A DNA stretch of 64,000 nt, from the NCBI RefSeq assembly GCF_026627255.1, contig NZ_JAPNLM010000003.1, positions 310,001 through 374,000 of the forward strand, given 5' to 3'. The notes below the pieces were generated by a model. It saw only the letters and a list, made by a program, of their open reading frames with translations. It did not search any database and was not told where the DNA came from. This stretch comes from Streptomyces antarcticus (GTDB lineage: Bacteria; Actinomycetota; Actinomycetes; Streptomycetales; Streptomycetaceae). Both the position numbers and the translations under genes were made by a program. Shown in pieces: positions 48,908-57,358 of the stretch (the stretch's first letter is position 1; every line of letters starts with the position of its first letter).

Positions 48908-49447
48908 ATGTCGATCGCCGACCCCGCAGCCCTGAGTTTCCGTACCGCGGTGGAGGCTGACGCCGACGAGCTGGTGGTGCTCGTCGAGTCGGCCTACCGG
49001 GGTGACGCCAGCCGTGCCGGCTGGACCACGGAGGCCGACTACCTGGACGGGCAGCGCACCGACGTCCAGGGGGTCCGCCAGATCATCGACGGCTCCGACG
49101 GCATCCTGATCGTCGTCGAGCGGGCCGGCGGGCTCGTCGCCTGCTGCCACCTCGAACACCGCGGCGACCACGCCTACTTCGGGATGTTCGCGGTCCGCCC
49201 CGGCCTGCAGGGCGCCGGTCTCGGCAAGGAGATCCTGGCCGAGGCCGAGCGACGCGCGCGGGAGGAGTGGGACGCCAAGGAGATGCGCATGACGGTGGTG
49301 AACGTGCGGGAGGAGCTCATCGCCTACTACGTGCGCCGCGGCTACCGGCGCACGGGCGAGCTGAGCCCCTTCCCCTACGGCGACGAGCGCTTCGGGGTCC
49401 CGCTCCGCGACGACCTGGCCTTCGAGCTGCTGGTCAAGCCGCTCTGA
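48908..49447 (+). CDS. GNAT family N-acetyltransferase
   Basis: The 179-residue protein starts at ATG 48908 with FRTAVEADADELVVLVESAYRG. It has a core VERAGGLVACCHLEHRGDHAYFGMFAV and the acetyl-CoA loop RPGLQGAGLGKEILAEAERRA, then an IAYYVRRGYRRTGEL segment. It is a typical small GNAT of unknown substrate, divergent from the DUF5134 gene. Confidence 0.88.
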   Translation: MSIADPAALSFRTAVEADADELVVLVESAYRGDASRAGWTTEADYLDGQRTDVQGVRQIIDGSDGILIVVERAGGLVACCHLEHRGDHAYFGMFAVRPGLQGAGLGKEILAEAERRAREEWDAKEMRMTVVNVREELIAYYVRRGYRRTGELSPFPYGDERFGVPLRDDLAFELLVKPL

Positions 49448-49468
49448 ACCACGGGATGGCGGGCCGCC

Positions 49469-50161
49469 TCACGCGGTGAAGCGGCCCGTGCTGCGGATCT
49501 CCGGGAAGTCCGTGGCGGCCCCGTCCAGCCCCAGCGCCCGGGCGAGGCGCAGCAGGTCCAGGGTGTCGACCGACCGGCCCGTCACCCGCAGCCCGGCCGT
49601 GTGCGCCGCCTCCACGGTCTCCAGGCTGATGCGGCGGATGTCCAGGGCCAGCGTCCCGGCGCCGACCGCCAGCGCCCGGGCGACGAGCGCTCCGGTGTCC
49701 CCGCCGACGGGGTCCGCGTGCAGGGACGTCCGTACGCCAGGCACCACCCGGGCCGCCCCGGCGAGCAGCGCGTCCTCGGAGGAGGCCACCTCCACCCGCG
49801 CCGTCAGGTCGCGGCGCAGCACCAGGTCCGCGAGCGCCCCGGCGGCGGCCCGGTCGCGGACCGTCACCTGGAGCGGGGTCCCGACCGCCTCCAGCACCTC
49901 GTCGAGGACCGGTACGCGCTCTCCCCGGCCGGCGTCCAGCGCGCGCAGCTCGGCCAGGGTCAGGTCGGCGACGGCCCCCGAGCCGTCGGTGGTCCGGTCG
50001 ACCTCGGGGTCGTGGAGGACGACGAGGGCGCCGTCCTTGCTCAGCCGGACGTCCAGGGCGATGACGTCCATCCCGGAACGCTCCGCGTGGACGAAGGAGC
50101 GCAGGGTGTTCTCCGGTTCGACACCCATGACCCCGCGGTGACCGATGGTGAGGAAAGTCAA
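49469..50161 (-). CDS. Glycerophosphodiester phosphodiesterase-like protein with altered active site
   Basis: The start is TTG 50161 (weak GAGAG upstream). The 230-residue TIM-barrel protein has IGHRGVMGVEPENTLRSF, matching the GDPD catalytic HR...PENT. The following metal motif that normally reads ELDVxLTKDG is ALDVRLSKDG, so the metal-ligand Glu is Ala. The usual IEIK segment reads QVTVRD. VVLHD with the second catalytic His is kept. It may be a weakened or repurposed hydrolase. Confidence 0.82.
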   Translation of the reverse strand: MTFLTIGHRGVMGVEPENTLRSFVHAERSGMDVIALDVRLSKDGALVVLHDPEVDRTTDGSGAVADLTLAELRALDAGRGERVPVLDEVLEAVGTPLQVTVRDRAAAGALADLVLRRDLTARVEVASSEDALLAGAARVVPGVRTSLHADPVGGDTGALVARALAVGAGTLALDIRRISLETVEAAHTAGLRVTGRSVDTLDLLRLARALGLDGAATDFPEIRSTGRFTA

Positions 50162-50575
50162 GGTTCTCTCGCTTCCGTCGACGGCGGCTCCCCGCGCGGC
50201 GGCGGTGTCCCGGCCGGCCGCGCGCGATGAGGTCGCATGCTAGTGCGCCCGCCGTGCGATGGGACCGTCCGTGCGGTGACCGGCGGGGCCCTCGTGGCCG
50301 CTTCCCGCCCGGGTCGTTCCGCCCGGGGCACCCGGCGCCGGGGGCGCCGCGTCACCCGGCCGTGGGCGCGTCCCCGCCGGCTTGACGCGCAGGCGCCGCA
50401 GGGTCGGTGCAGCGCCACAGAACTGGGCGGAGCCGCCGCTTCCACCCTGAATCGCCGGAAGAATTTCGGCGAAAGAGGGGGTGATGCAGGATATTTTCCC
50501 GAGATACCTCTTGAGTGGAAGAGCCTCACATGCCTACCCTGTGCCGACGTGAGGTTCTCCTGTGGAGGAAGTGAC
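50162..50575. other. 414-bp divergent intergenic region, GDPD-like / DUF6421
   Basis: The left 250 bp are GC-rich with no supported gene. The right 120 bp are AT-richer and hold a promoter at 50511-50540 and an inverted repeat CCTCAC/GTGAGG (50524-50529, 50549-50554) around the likely transcription start. Confidence 0.6.
50511..50540 (+). promoter_or_regulatory. Promoter of the DUF6421 operon
   Basis: TTGAGT (50511-50516) and TACCCT (50535-50540) have an 18-bp spacer, giving a predicted start near 50547 and a short leader with GGAGGAAG before ATG 50576. The CCTCAC/GTGAGG inverted repeat overlaps the -10 box and could be an operator. Confidence 0.5.
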
Positions 50576-51982
50576 ATGACGGAAACTCTTGTGCCGGGTG
50601 CCGGCGGTGCCGCGATAACCGCCGGGGCGCGGGTGGTCGACCACCCCGCGTGGCCCGAGCTCAAGGCCGCCGTGGAGGAGATCCGCCCCTGGCAGGGCAC
50701 GGACGGCTCCATCGACTTCGAGGCCGAGGGCGCCCACGGGCGGGCCACGGTCCTGGCCGCCGTCGAGCGCGCGATCGGAGCCGTCGAGGCGCTCTCGCCG
50801 CTGCTCCCGCACGCCGCCGCCTACCACCGGGCGCTCGTGGCCGACCTGCGCAAGTGGGCCGCCGACGACTTCCGGGTGCCGGACTTCCTCGACTCCCTGC
50901 TGGCCTTCCACCCGGCCGCCCAGCGTGCCGACGGGCTCCAGCACCTCGTCGTCTTCCCGATGTACACCCAGAACGGCAACCCGGACCGCAACCTCGAGGC
51001 CGTCGTGCTCAAGATGGTGTGGCCCGAGTGGCTCTCCGAGCTGGAGCGCACCCGGTACGACAACCCGCTCTTCCTCGGCATCACGCTGGAGGGCTTCACC
51101 CCGGGCTACGACACCCACTCCGCGGTGCTCTTCCCGGAGACCATCGCCGTGCGCCAGGCCCCCGAGCGCTTCACCTGGGGCGGCATCTTCTGCGACCGCG
51201 AGGCCGCCCGCTACCGCAAGGTGACCGAGGCCGCCGTCGACATCCTGGGCATCGAGCTGCCCGAGGACATCGCCGCCATGGTCGGCGACCAGGAGCGCTG
51301 CGAGAAGGCCTTCGTCCTGTGGGACATGGTTCACGACCGCACCCACAGCCACGGCGACCTGCCGTTCGACCCCTTCATGATCAAGCAGCGCCAGCCGTTC
51401 TGGATGTACGGCCTGGAGGAGCTGCGCTGCGACCTCACCGCCTTCAAGGAGGCGGTGAAGCTGGAGTCGGAGGGCAACGAGCACGGCCGTGACGTGCAGT
51501 ACGCCGTCCTCTTCGACCGGATGTTCCGCTTCCCGGTCTCCGGCGACCGCGACCGGAACTACGACGGCCTCGGCGGCCAGCTGCTCTTCGCGTACCTCCA
51601 CAAGCACGACGTCGTGCGCTGGACGGACAACAAGCTGAAGATCGACTGGATGCGCGCCCCGCAGGTCACCAACCAGCTCTGCGCCGAGATCGAGGACCTC
51701 TACCGGGCTGGCATCGACCGTCCGAAGCTGGTCCACTGGTTCAAGGCCTACGACCTGGTCTCGACGTACCTGTCCCCGCACCCGGGCTCCAAGTGGGCCA
51801 AGGGCGCTGACGCCCTCGACACCACGCAGCCGCCCCGCAAGCTCGTCGACGACGTGCTTCCGGACGAGTTTCCGCTCAGCATGTTCTACGAGGCCCTCGC
51901 CAAGAAGCTCAAGGGCGTGATCGCCTCCACCAAGGGCATCACCGCCCTGAACGCCGACGAGGCCGAGCGGGTCGCCGCGTGA
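50576..51982 (+). CDS. DUF6421 family protein
   Basis: This 468-residue soluble protein is conserved in streptomycetes. It has no signal peptide or membrane segment and several strongly conserved-looking blocks (LVVFPMYTQNGNPDRNLEAV, MVHDRTHSHGDLPFDPFMIK, LRCDLTAFKEAVKLESEG). The HDRTHSHGDLPFDPF segment, rich in His and Asp, could bind metal. I do not know its activity. It forms an operon with an SDR gene (27 bp apart) and a threonine aldolase gene that overlaps the SDR stop, so a role in amino-acid or related metabolism is suggested. Confidence 0.85.
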   Translation: MTETLVPGAGGAAITAGARVVDHPAWPELKAAVEEIRPWQGTDGSIDFEAEGAHGRATVLAAVERAIGAVEALSPLLPHAAAYHRALVADLRKWAADDFRVPDFLDSLLAFHPAAQRADGLQHLVVFPMYTQNGNPDRNLEAVVLKMVWPEWLSELERTRYDNPLFLGITLEGFTPGYDTHSAVLFPETIAVRQAPERFTWGGIFCDREAARYRKVTEAAVDILGIELPEDIAAMVGDQERCEKAFVLWDMVHDRTHSHGDLPFDPFMIKQRQPFWMYGLEELRCDLTAFKEAVKLESEGNEHGRDVQYAVLFDRMFRFPVSGDRDRNYDGLGGQLLFAYLHKHDVVRWTDNKLKIDWMRAPQVTNQLCAEIEDLYRAGIDRPKLVHWFKAYDLVSTYLSPHPGSKWAKGADALDTTQPPRKLVDDVLPDEFPLSMFYEALAKKLKGVIASTKGITALNADEAERVAA

Positions 51983-52008
51983 GCGACCGCCCACAGGAGG
52001 CTGCACAG

Positions 52009-52770
52009 ATGAACCGCTCCGGGAACGGCAACGGAAACCTGCAAGGCGCGGTGGTGGCGGTGGCCGGGGCCGGCGGCCCCGCGGGCCGCGCCACCCTGCT
52101 CCGTCTCGCCGAGGCGGGCGCCGTGGTCGTGGCGTCCGACGCCGACGCGGCGCGGCTCGCGGACGCCGTGGACGCCGCCCGCTACGCCCACGGCGGCGCC
52201 ACCATCACCGGTGACACCGTGGACCTGCTGGACCTGGCCGCCACCAAGGCCTGGGCCGAGCAGACGGAGAAGGAGTTCGGCCACGTCGACGGGGTCGTCC
52301 ACCTCGTCGGCGGCTGGCGCGGAAGCTCCTCCTTCACCGAGACCGACCTCGCGGACTGGGACTTCCTGGAGAAGCTCCTGATCCGCACCGTCCAGCACAC
52401 CTCGCTCGCCTTCCACGACGGCCTGCTGCGCAGCGAGCGCGGCCGGTACGTGCTGGTCAGCCAGTCCGGCGCGCACAAGCCGGTCGCCAACAACGCCGCG
52501 TACAACGCGGGCAAGGCGGCCGCCGAGGCCTGGACGCTGGCCATGGCCGACTCCTTCCGCAAGGCGGGGGGCGAGGACGGGCCGGGCGCGGCGGCTGCGA
52601 TCCTGGTCATCAAGGCACTGGTGCACGACGCGATGCGCGCCGAGCGACCGAATGCGAAGTTCGCGGGCTTCACGGACGTCAAGGAGCTGGCCGAGGCCAT
52701 CGCCGGCGTCTGGGACCGGCCCGCACCCGATGTGAACGGACAGCGTCTGTGGCTCACCCCGCAACCGTGA
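52009..52770 (+). CDS. SDR family NAD(P)-binding oxidoreductase
   Basis: I chose ATG 52009 because AGGAGG sits 8 bases upstream at 51995-52000; the GTG at 51979 overlaps the previous stop. The 253-residue protein has an N-terminal Rossmann segment (VVAVAGAGGPAGRATLLRLAEAG, a GxxGxxG variant), SQSGAHKP with the catalytic Ser, and AYNAGKAAAEAW giving the YxxxK pair. It oxidises or reduces an alcohol/ketone with NAD(P)H. Its position between DUF6421 and threonine aldolase suggests a short shared pathway of unknown product. Confidence 0.88.
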   Translation: MNRSGNGNGNLQGAVVAVAGAGGPAGRATLLRLAEAGAVVVASDADAARLADAVDAARYAHGGATITGDTVDLLDLAATKAWAEQTEKEFGHVDGVVHLVGGWRGSSSFTETDLADWDFLEKLLIRTVQHTSLAFHDGLLRSERGRYVLVSQSGAHKPVANNAAYNAGKAAAEAWTLAMADSFRKAGGEDGPGAAAAILVIKALVHDAMRAERPNAKFAGFTDVKELAEAIAGVWDRPAPDVNGQRLWLTPQP

Positions 52771-53843
52771 GAACCGCGACCACGCGAACCGACGCCCGCC
52801 GGCACCACGACCCGGCGGTGCGCGGTTTCGCGAGCGACAACTACGCGGGGGTGCATCCGGAGATCCTGGAGGCCATCGCGCTGGCCAACGGCGGCCACCA
52901 GGTCGCCTACGGCGAGGACGAGTACACCGAGCACCTGCAGAAGATCTTCCGCAGCCACTTCGGCCCGTACGCGCAGGCCTACCCGGTCTTCAACGGCACC
53001 GGCGCCAACGTCACGGCCCTCCAGGCCCTGACCGACCGCTGGGGCGCCGTGGTGTGCGCCGAGAGCGCCCACATCAACGTGGACGAGGGCGGCGCACCGG
53101 AGCGGATGGCCGGCCTCAAGCTGCTCACCGTCCCGACCCCGGACGGCAAGCTGACCCCCGAGCTGATCGACCGGCAGGCCTGGGGCTGGGAGGACGAGCA
53201 CCGGGCGATGCCGCAGGTCGTGTCGATCACCCAGAACACCGAGCTGGGCACGGTCTACACCGCGGACGAGATCCGGGCGATCTGCGAGCACGCGCACGGC
53301 ATGGGCATGAAGGTCCACCTGGACGGGGCGCGGATAGCCAACGCCGCGGCCTCCCTCGACGTTCCGATGCGCACCTTCACGAACACCGTCGGCGTGGACG
53401 TGCTGTCCTACGGCGGCACCAAGAACGGCATGATGTTCGGCGAGGCCGTGGTGGTGCTCAACCCGGACGCTGTCCGGCAGATGAAGCACATCCGCAAGAT
53501 GTCGATGCAGCTCGCGTCCAAGATGCGGTTCGTGTCGGTGCAGCTGGAGGCGCTCCTCGCCAAGGACCTGTGGCTGCGCAACGCCCGGCACGCCAACGCG
53601 ATGGCGCGGCGGCTCGCCGCCGGCGTACGCGAGACGGACGGCGTGGAGATCCTCTACCCGGTGGAGGCGAACGCGGTGTTCGCACGGCTGCCGCACGAGG
53701 TCTCGCTGCGGCTGCAGAAGCGTTACCGCTTCTACTTCTGGGACGAGACCGCCGGTGACGTCCGCTGGATGTGCGGCTTCGACACGCAGGAGGAGGACGT
53801 GGACGGCTTCCTCCAGGCCCTGAAGGAAGAGCTGGCGCGCTGA
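52767..53843 (+). CDS. Low-specificity L-threonine aldolase family protein
   Basis: GTG 52767 overlaps the SDR stop (GTGA). The 358-residue PLP enzyme begins FASDNYAGVHPEILEAI and has YPVFNGTGANVTALQAL, KVHLDGARIANAAA and the lysine site SYGGTKNGMMFGEAV, matching beta-eliminating lyase/threonine aldolases. It cleaves beta-hydroxy amino acids to glycine and an aldehyde. It is distinct in sequence from the NRPS-cluster aldolase at 6626-7747, so the window has two paralogues with different contexts. Confidence 0.92.
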   Translation: MRTATTRTDARRHHDPAVRGFASDNYAGVHPEILEAIALANGGHQVAYGEDEYTEHLQKIFRSHFGPYAQAYPVFNGTGANVTALQALTDRWGAVVCAESAHINVDEGGAPERMAGLKLLTVPTPDGKLTPELIDRQAWGWEDEHRAMPQVVSITQNTELGTVYTADEIRAICEHAHGMGMKVHLDGARIANAAASLDVPMRTFTNTVGVDVLSYGGTKNGMMFGEAVVVLNPDAVRQMKHIRKMSMQLASKMRFVSVQLEALLAKDLWLRNARHANAMARRLAAGVRETDGVEILYPVEANAVFARLPHEVSLRLQKRYRFYFWDETAGDVRWMCGFDTQEEDVDGFLQALKEELAR

Positions 53844-53886
53844 GCGGCTTCGAATAACTCGATAGTCATGCGGATTTCTGCATAGG

Positions 53887-53921
53887 TATGCTCCTGGATC
53901 ATGGAACTGATCCAGGAGCAT
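53887..53921. promoter_or_regulatory. Perfect 13-bp palindrome enclosing the start codon of the transglutaminase-like gene
   Basis: The arms 53888-53900 and 53909-53921 (ATGCTCCTGGATC and its exact complement) flank an 8-base centre that begins with the ATG of the gene. A -10-like TATGCT at 53887-53892 overlaps the left arm and would place transcription start at the A of ATG. The site therefore looks like a DNA operator at a leaderless promoter. Confidence 0.75.
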
Positions 53922-54503
53922 TCCGATCTCTCGGCCTATCTGGCGGCCGATGACGCCGTCGACCACGGCCACCCCCTCGTGCGCGAGACCGCCGACGCCC
54001 TCTGGGAGGCCACCGGCGGTGACGCCCACGCGTACGCGGCCGCCGCCTTCGAGTTCGTCCGCGACGTCATCCCGCACTCGGCGGACTCGGGCGACCCGCG
54101 CGTCGCCTGGCGCGCCTCCGACGTCCTCGCCACGCGCAACGGCATCTGCTACGCCAAGTCCCACGCCCTGGCCGCCCTGCTGCGCGCGCGGGGCATCCCG
54201 ACGGCCCTGTGCTACCAGCGCCTCGGCGACGAGGACGGCACACGCCACGTGGTCCACGGCCTGATCGCCCTCCGGCTGCCCGGCAGCGCGCACTGGGCGC
54301 GCCAGGACCCGCGCGGCAACAAGCCCGGCGTGGACGCGCGCTTCAGCCTCGACGGGGAACGGCTGGCCTTCCCCGTTCACCCGGAACTCGGCGACGTCGA
54401 CTACCCCGAGCTGTACGCCGCCCCGCACCCGGCGGCCCTCACGGCCCTCCGGGAGTCCGCCGACCGGCAGGAGCTGTGGCGGAACCTGCCGACGGCTCTG
54501 TAG
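53901..54503 (+). CDS. Transglutaminase-like cysteine protease-fold protein
   Basis: The 200-residue protein has the transglutaminase-like triad layout: ATRNGICYAKSHALAALLRARGIP with the nucleophilic Cys, RHVVHGLIAL with the His, and GNKPGVDARFSLDG with the Asp. There is no signal peptide. Such proteins hydrolyse or transfer amide bonds and some modify peptides. There is no Shine-Dalgarno; the start lies in the middle of a palindrome with a promoter element at leaderless distance. The last 65 bp overlap the 3' end of the convergent MFS gene. Confidence 0.88.
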   Translation: MELIQEHSDLSAYLAADDAVDHGHPLVRETADALWEATGGDAHAYAAAAFEFVRDVIPHSADSGDPRVAWRASDVLATRNGICYAKSHALAALLRARGIPTALCYQRLGDEDGTRHVVHGLIALRLPGSAHWARQDPRGNKPGVDARFSLDGERLAFPVHPELGDVDYPELYAAPHPAALTALRESADRQELWRNLPTAL

Positions 54504-55677
54504 CCGCGTCCGGCGGCGCGGGCCGCCTCGCCGACGCCAGCACGTGCAGCAGGGCCGCCGCGAGCTGGAAACCGGCGATCCCGGTCATCAGCGTCCACGC
54601 GGGGGCGTCGGCCGCGAACCCCACCAGGGCCGCCCCGGCCGACGCGGCCGTCAGCTTGAGGCCGGCGCCCAGGGTGAACACCTGCGTCCGCGCGCCGTCG
54701 GGGGCGTACTCCGAGCGGATCCGGAGCGTGGCCGTCAGGACCGGCCCGTCGCACACCCCGGCCACAGCGAACAGCGCCGCCGTGACGGCGACGGACGGCG
54801 TGAACGCCGCCGCGGCGAGGGCCGCCCCGGTCGCGGCCAGCGACCACCGCACCAGGCGGCCCGGCTCCACGGACGTGAGGCGCCCCAGGGTCAGCGAGCC
54901 GCCCAGCGCGCCCAGCGCGAAGGCCGTCATCAGCACGCCCCCGGCGCCCGGGCTGCCGAGATCGGTGGCCAGCAGGACCGAGGTCGTGGTCAGTGAGCCG
55001 ATGCCGACGAAGGCCAGCGTCGTCGCCGAGGTGACGGCCCGCAGCTCGCGGACCCGCCACAGGGCCGCGAGCCCCGCGCCCAGCCCGGCCCGGGTCGGCC
55101 CGGGGAGCGCGCCCGCGCCCGGGTCCCCGTACGGGAGGGTCGCGGCCAGAGCGGCAGCCAGCGCGCCCGACGCCGCCAGGAGGGCCATCGCCGGTCCGGC
55201 CGAGCCGAGGGCGGAGACCAGGCCGACGACCGCCGGGGCCGTGACCGCGGCCGCGTTGTACGTGGAGGCGTCCCAGGAGTACGCCCGGTCGCGGGCCGCT
55301 CCCGCCGGAACCAGTCCCGAGACCAGGCTCGACAGCCCGCCGGTGACCATCGGGCCGCAGGTGCCGCCGAGCACGGCCACCGCGAGCACCACCGGCATCG
55401 GGACCCGCCCCAGCAGCACGGCCAGGGCGGCCACGGCCGCCGTGAACCCTGCCAGCGCGCCGGGGTAGAACAGCCGCGGCCGGCCGGTCCGGGCCGCGAG
55501 CGCCCCGGCGAGCGGGGCGGCCAGCACGTGCGGGGCCAGCCAGGCCGTCAGGACGAACGCCCCGTACGAGGCGCTCCCGGTGCGCTCCAGGGCGAGCAGG
55601 ACCACGGCCATGCCCATGCCCTCCGAGGCGAACCGCGCCGCCAGCGCCGCCGCCAGGTACCGCCCGAACCCGCCCAT
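54439..55677 (-). CDS. MFS transporter
   Basis: ATG 55677 has AGGGGG upstream. The 412-residue protein has twelve hydrophobic helices, with basic loops such as GALAARTGRPRLFYPG (the motif A-like turn between helices 2 and 3) and a second-half LGRLTSVEPGRLVRW. The C-terminus is a hydrophilic tail that overlaps the transglutaminase-like gene on the other strand by 65 bp. Its substrate is unknown. It is divergent from a CGNR-type regulator, which probably controls it. Confidence 0.88.
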   Translation of the reverse strand: MGGFGRYLAAALAARFASEGMGMAVVLLALERTGSASYGAFVLTAWLAPHVLAAPLAGALAARTGRPRLFYPGALAGFTAAVAALAVLLGRVPMPVVLAVAVLGGTCGPMVTGGLSSLVSGLVPAGAARDRAYSWDASTYNAAAVTAPAVVGLVSALGSAGPAMALLAASGALAAALAATLPYGDPGAGALPGPTRAGLGAGLAALWRVRELRAVTSATTLAFVGIGSLTTTSVLLATDLGSPGAGGVLMTAFALGALGGSLTLGRLTSVEPGRLVRWSLAATGAALAAAAFTPSVAVTAALFAVAGVCDGPVLTATLRIRSEYAPDGARTQVFTLGAGLKLTAASAGAALVGFAADAPAWTLMTGIAGFQLAAALLHVLASARRPAPPDAATEPSAGSATAPAGRRTPGGP

Positions 55678-55696
55678 TCCGGACCCCCTGCAGGAT

Positions 55697-55724
55697 GTAA
55701 CGTGATGGCCGAGCAAGACGTTAC
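55697..55724. promoter_or_regulatory. Inverted repeat in the MFS/CGNR divergent promoter
   Basis: GTAACGT (55697-55703) and ACGTTAC (55718-55724) are exact complements 14 bp apart in the 79-bp gap between the two divergent starts, 33 bp before the regulator gene. This is the natural place for a shared operator. Confidence 0.6.
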
Positions 55725-55756
55725 GTCATACAGGTGTACGGGGAAAGGATGCGGCC

Positions 55757-56371
55757 ATGACGGAGTCCAGAGGGGGGTTCCCGGCGGCCCGGCGGCTGAT
55801 CGACATCGCCGACGCGGTCCGGGCCGCCCCGGAGCTGCCGCGCGCGGAACTCGCCCGGCTGCTCGCCGCCCACGGGGAGCGCCCGGCCGATCTGACCGGG
55901 GAGGCGTTCCCGGAGGCGGCCGCCGCCGAACTGCGCGCGGCGGCCCGGCGGATGGCTGCGGTCCTCGCGGAGACGGACGAGGACCGTGTCGCGGGGGCGC
56001 TGAACGCGCTCTTCGAGGAGTGCGGTGCCCGGCCGCGGCTCATCCGGCACGACGGCCACCCCTGGCACCTGCACGTCGACCGGGGGGAGGAGGCGGGCTG
56101 GGGCGACTGGTTCCTGGCGTCGGGAGCCCTGGTCCTGGCGCAGCTGCTGGGCGAGTACGGCCGCGTCACCTGGGGCGCGTGCGCGGCCGGGGGGTGCGGG
56201 CGGTTCTTCCTGGGCCCGGGGCCGGGCAGCGTCCGCCGGTACTGCTCGACGACGTGCGCGACCCGGGTCCGCGTCGCGGCGCACCGCCGCCGCAGGCGTG
56301 AGGGTTCCGCCGAGGCGGGACGGCCCGCAGGCCGGGCCGGGGCGGGCGGCCGGACCGCTGCGGGCGGCTGA
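55757..56371 (+). CDS. CGNR/ABATE-type zinc-finger protein (likely regulator)
   Basis: The 204-residue protein has an N-terminal ABATE-like domain (AARRLIDIADAVRAAPELPR) and a C-terminal zinc finger CAAGGCGRFFLGPGPGSVRRYCSTTCATRVRVAAHRRRR (key cysteines in CAAGGCGRFF and RRYCSTTCATR). The usual CGNR tetrapeptide is CATR here. Members are thought to bind nucleic acid and often regulate a neighbouring transporter. A low-complexity Gly/Ala/Arg tail follows. It is divergent from the MFS gene and ends in a terminator. Confidence 0.85.
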   Translation: MTESRGGFPAARRLIDIADAVRAAPELPRAELARLLAAHGERPADLTGEAFPEAAAAELRAAARRMAAVLAETDEDRVAGALNALFEECGARPRLIRHDGHPWHLHVDRGEEAGWGDWFLASGALVLAQLLGEYGRVTWGACAAGGCGRFFLGPGPGSVRRYCSTTCATRVRVAAHRRRRREGSAEAGRPAGRAGAGGRTAAGG

Positions 56372-56396
56372 AGCGGGGAGCCGGGCACGCCGTGTC

Positions 56397-56432
56397 CCGG
56401 GAGCCCGGGCGGTAGGTGGCCCGGGCTCCCGG
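56397..56432. terminator. Hairpin terminator downstream of the CGNR gene
   Basis: A perfect 14-bp stem (56397-56410 with 56419-56432) with an 8-base loop lies 25 bp after the stop. The rest of the 264-bp gap to the acyltransferase gene (to 56635) is GC-rich, with a 13-bp direct repeat CCGCGTGCGGGAG at 56561 and 56592 and no gene. Confidence 0.8.
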
Positions 56433-56635
56433 CGCGGCGGGACGCGCGGGGGAGCCCCGCGCGGTGGGCCCGCGGGCCCGCGGATTCGCGGTACCGCGGG
56501 GGCCTCCGGGGCGGCCGGGACCGCGTACTGCCCCGCGGCCCGGCCCCGCAGCGGCCGTTCCCGCGTGCGGGAGGGTCCGTACGGGAGAAGCCCGCGTGCG
56601 GGAGAGCCCGCCTCACGCACCGCCGGGCGGGCGGG

Positions 56636-57358
56636 TCAGCCCGCCTCGCGCACCTGCGCCGCCGTCGGCGCGGTGCCGCCGAGGTGGGCCGGGAGCCACC
56701 AGGAGTCCGAGGCGTCCTTCGGCTGGGCCGGATAGGTGCGCTGCGCGGCCTCGAGCAGCTCCTGCACGCGGTCGCGCACCCGGCGCGTGATCGCCCCGGC
56801 GTACTGGTCGGCGGGAGCGTCCATCGGCTCGCCCACCCGCATCGTCACCGGGATGTGGCTGCGCTTGAAGTTCTTCGCCCGGCCCTTGGTCCACAGCCGC
56901 TGGGTGCCCCACAGCGCCACCGGGATCAGCGGGACGCCGGCCTCCTGTGCCATGCGCGCCGCACCCGACTTGAAGCTCTTGAGGGTGAAGGACTCGGAGA
57001 TCGTGGCCTCCGGGAAGACCCCGATGATCTCGCCGGAGCGCAGCGAGTCCAGGGCGTGCGCGTACGCCGTCTCGCCCTGCTTGCGGTCCACCGGGATGTG
57101 CTTCATCGCGCGCATCAGTGGTCCGGACACCTTGTGCCGGAACACGGACTCCTTCGCCATGAAACGGACCAGGCGCTTCTGCGGCCGTGCCGTCAGGCCG
57201 GCGAAGATGAAGTCGAGGTAGCCGATGTGGTTCGACACGAGGACCGCCCCGCCCGTGCGCGGGATGTTCTCGGTGCCCTGCATGTCGATGCGGATGTCGA
57301 GCGCGCGGAACAGGCCGTGCGCCGCGCCGATCACCGGAGGGTAGACGAACTCAGCCAT
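56636..57358 (-). CDS. 1-acyl-sn-glycerol-3-phosphate acyltransferase family protein
   Basis: The 240-residue protein has the PlsC motifs: VLVSNHIGYLDFIFAG (NHX4D catalytic box), GVFPEATIS (the FPEGT-type motif with Ala-Thr) and VPLIPVALWGT. It transfers an acyl chain to lysophosphatidate or a related acceptor at the membrane. ATG 57358 is the start. The opposite-strand thioredoxin-like gene begins downstream of its 5' end. Confidence 0.93.
   Translation of the reverse strand: MAEFVYPPVIGAAHGLFRALDIRIDMQGTENIPRTGGAVLVSNHIGYLDFIFAGLTARPQKRLVRFMAKESVFRHKVSGPLMRAMKHIPVDRKQGETAYAHALDSLRSGEIIGVFPEATISESFTLKSFKSGAARMAQEAGVPLIPVALWGTQRLWTKGRAKNFKRSHIPVTMRVGEPMDAPADQYAGAITRRVRDRVQELLEAAQRTYPAQPKDASDSWWLPAHLGGTAPTAAQVREAG

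Noticed and set aside
49601..50230. A 209-codon plus-strand ORF opposite the GDPD-like gene
   Set aside because: It is the reverse complement of a gene with recognisable GDPD motifs and shows no homology-like motif itself.
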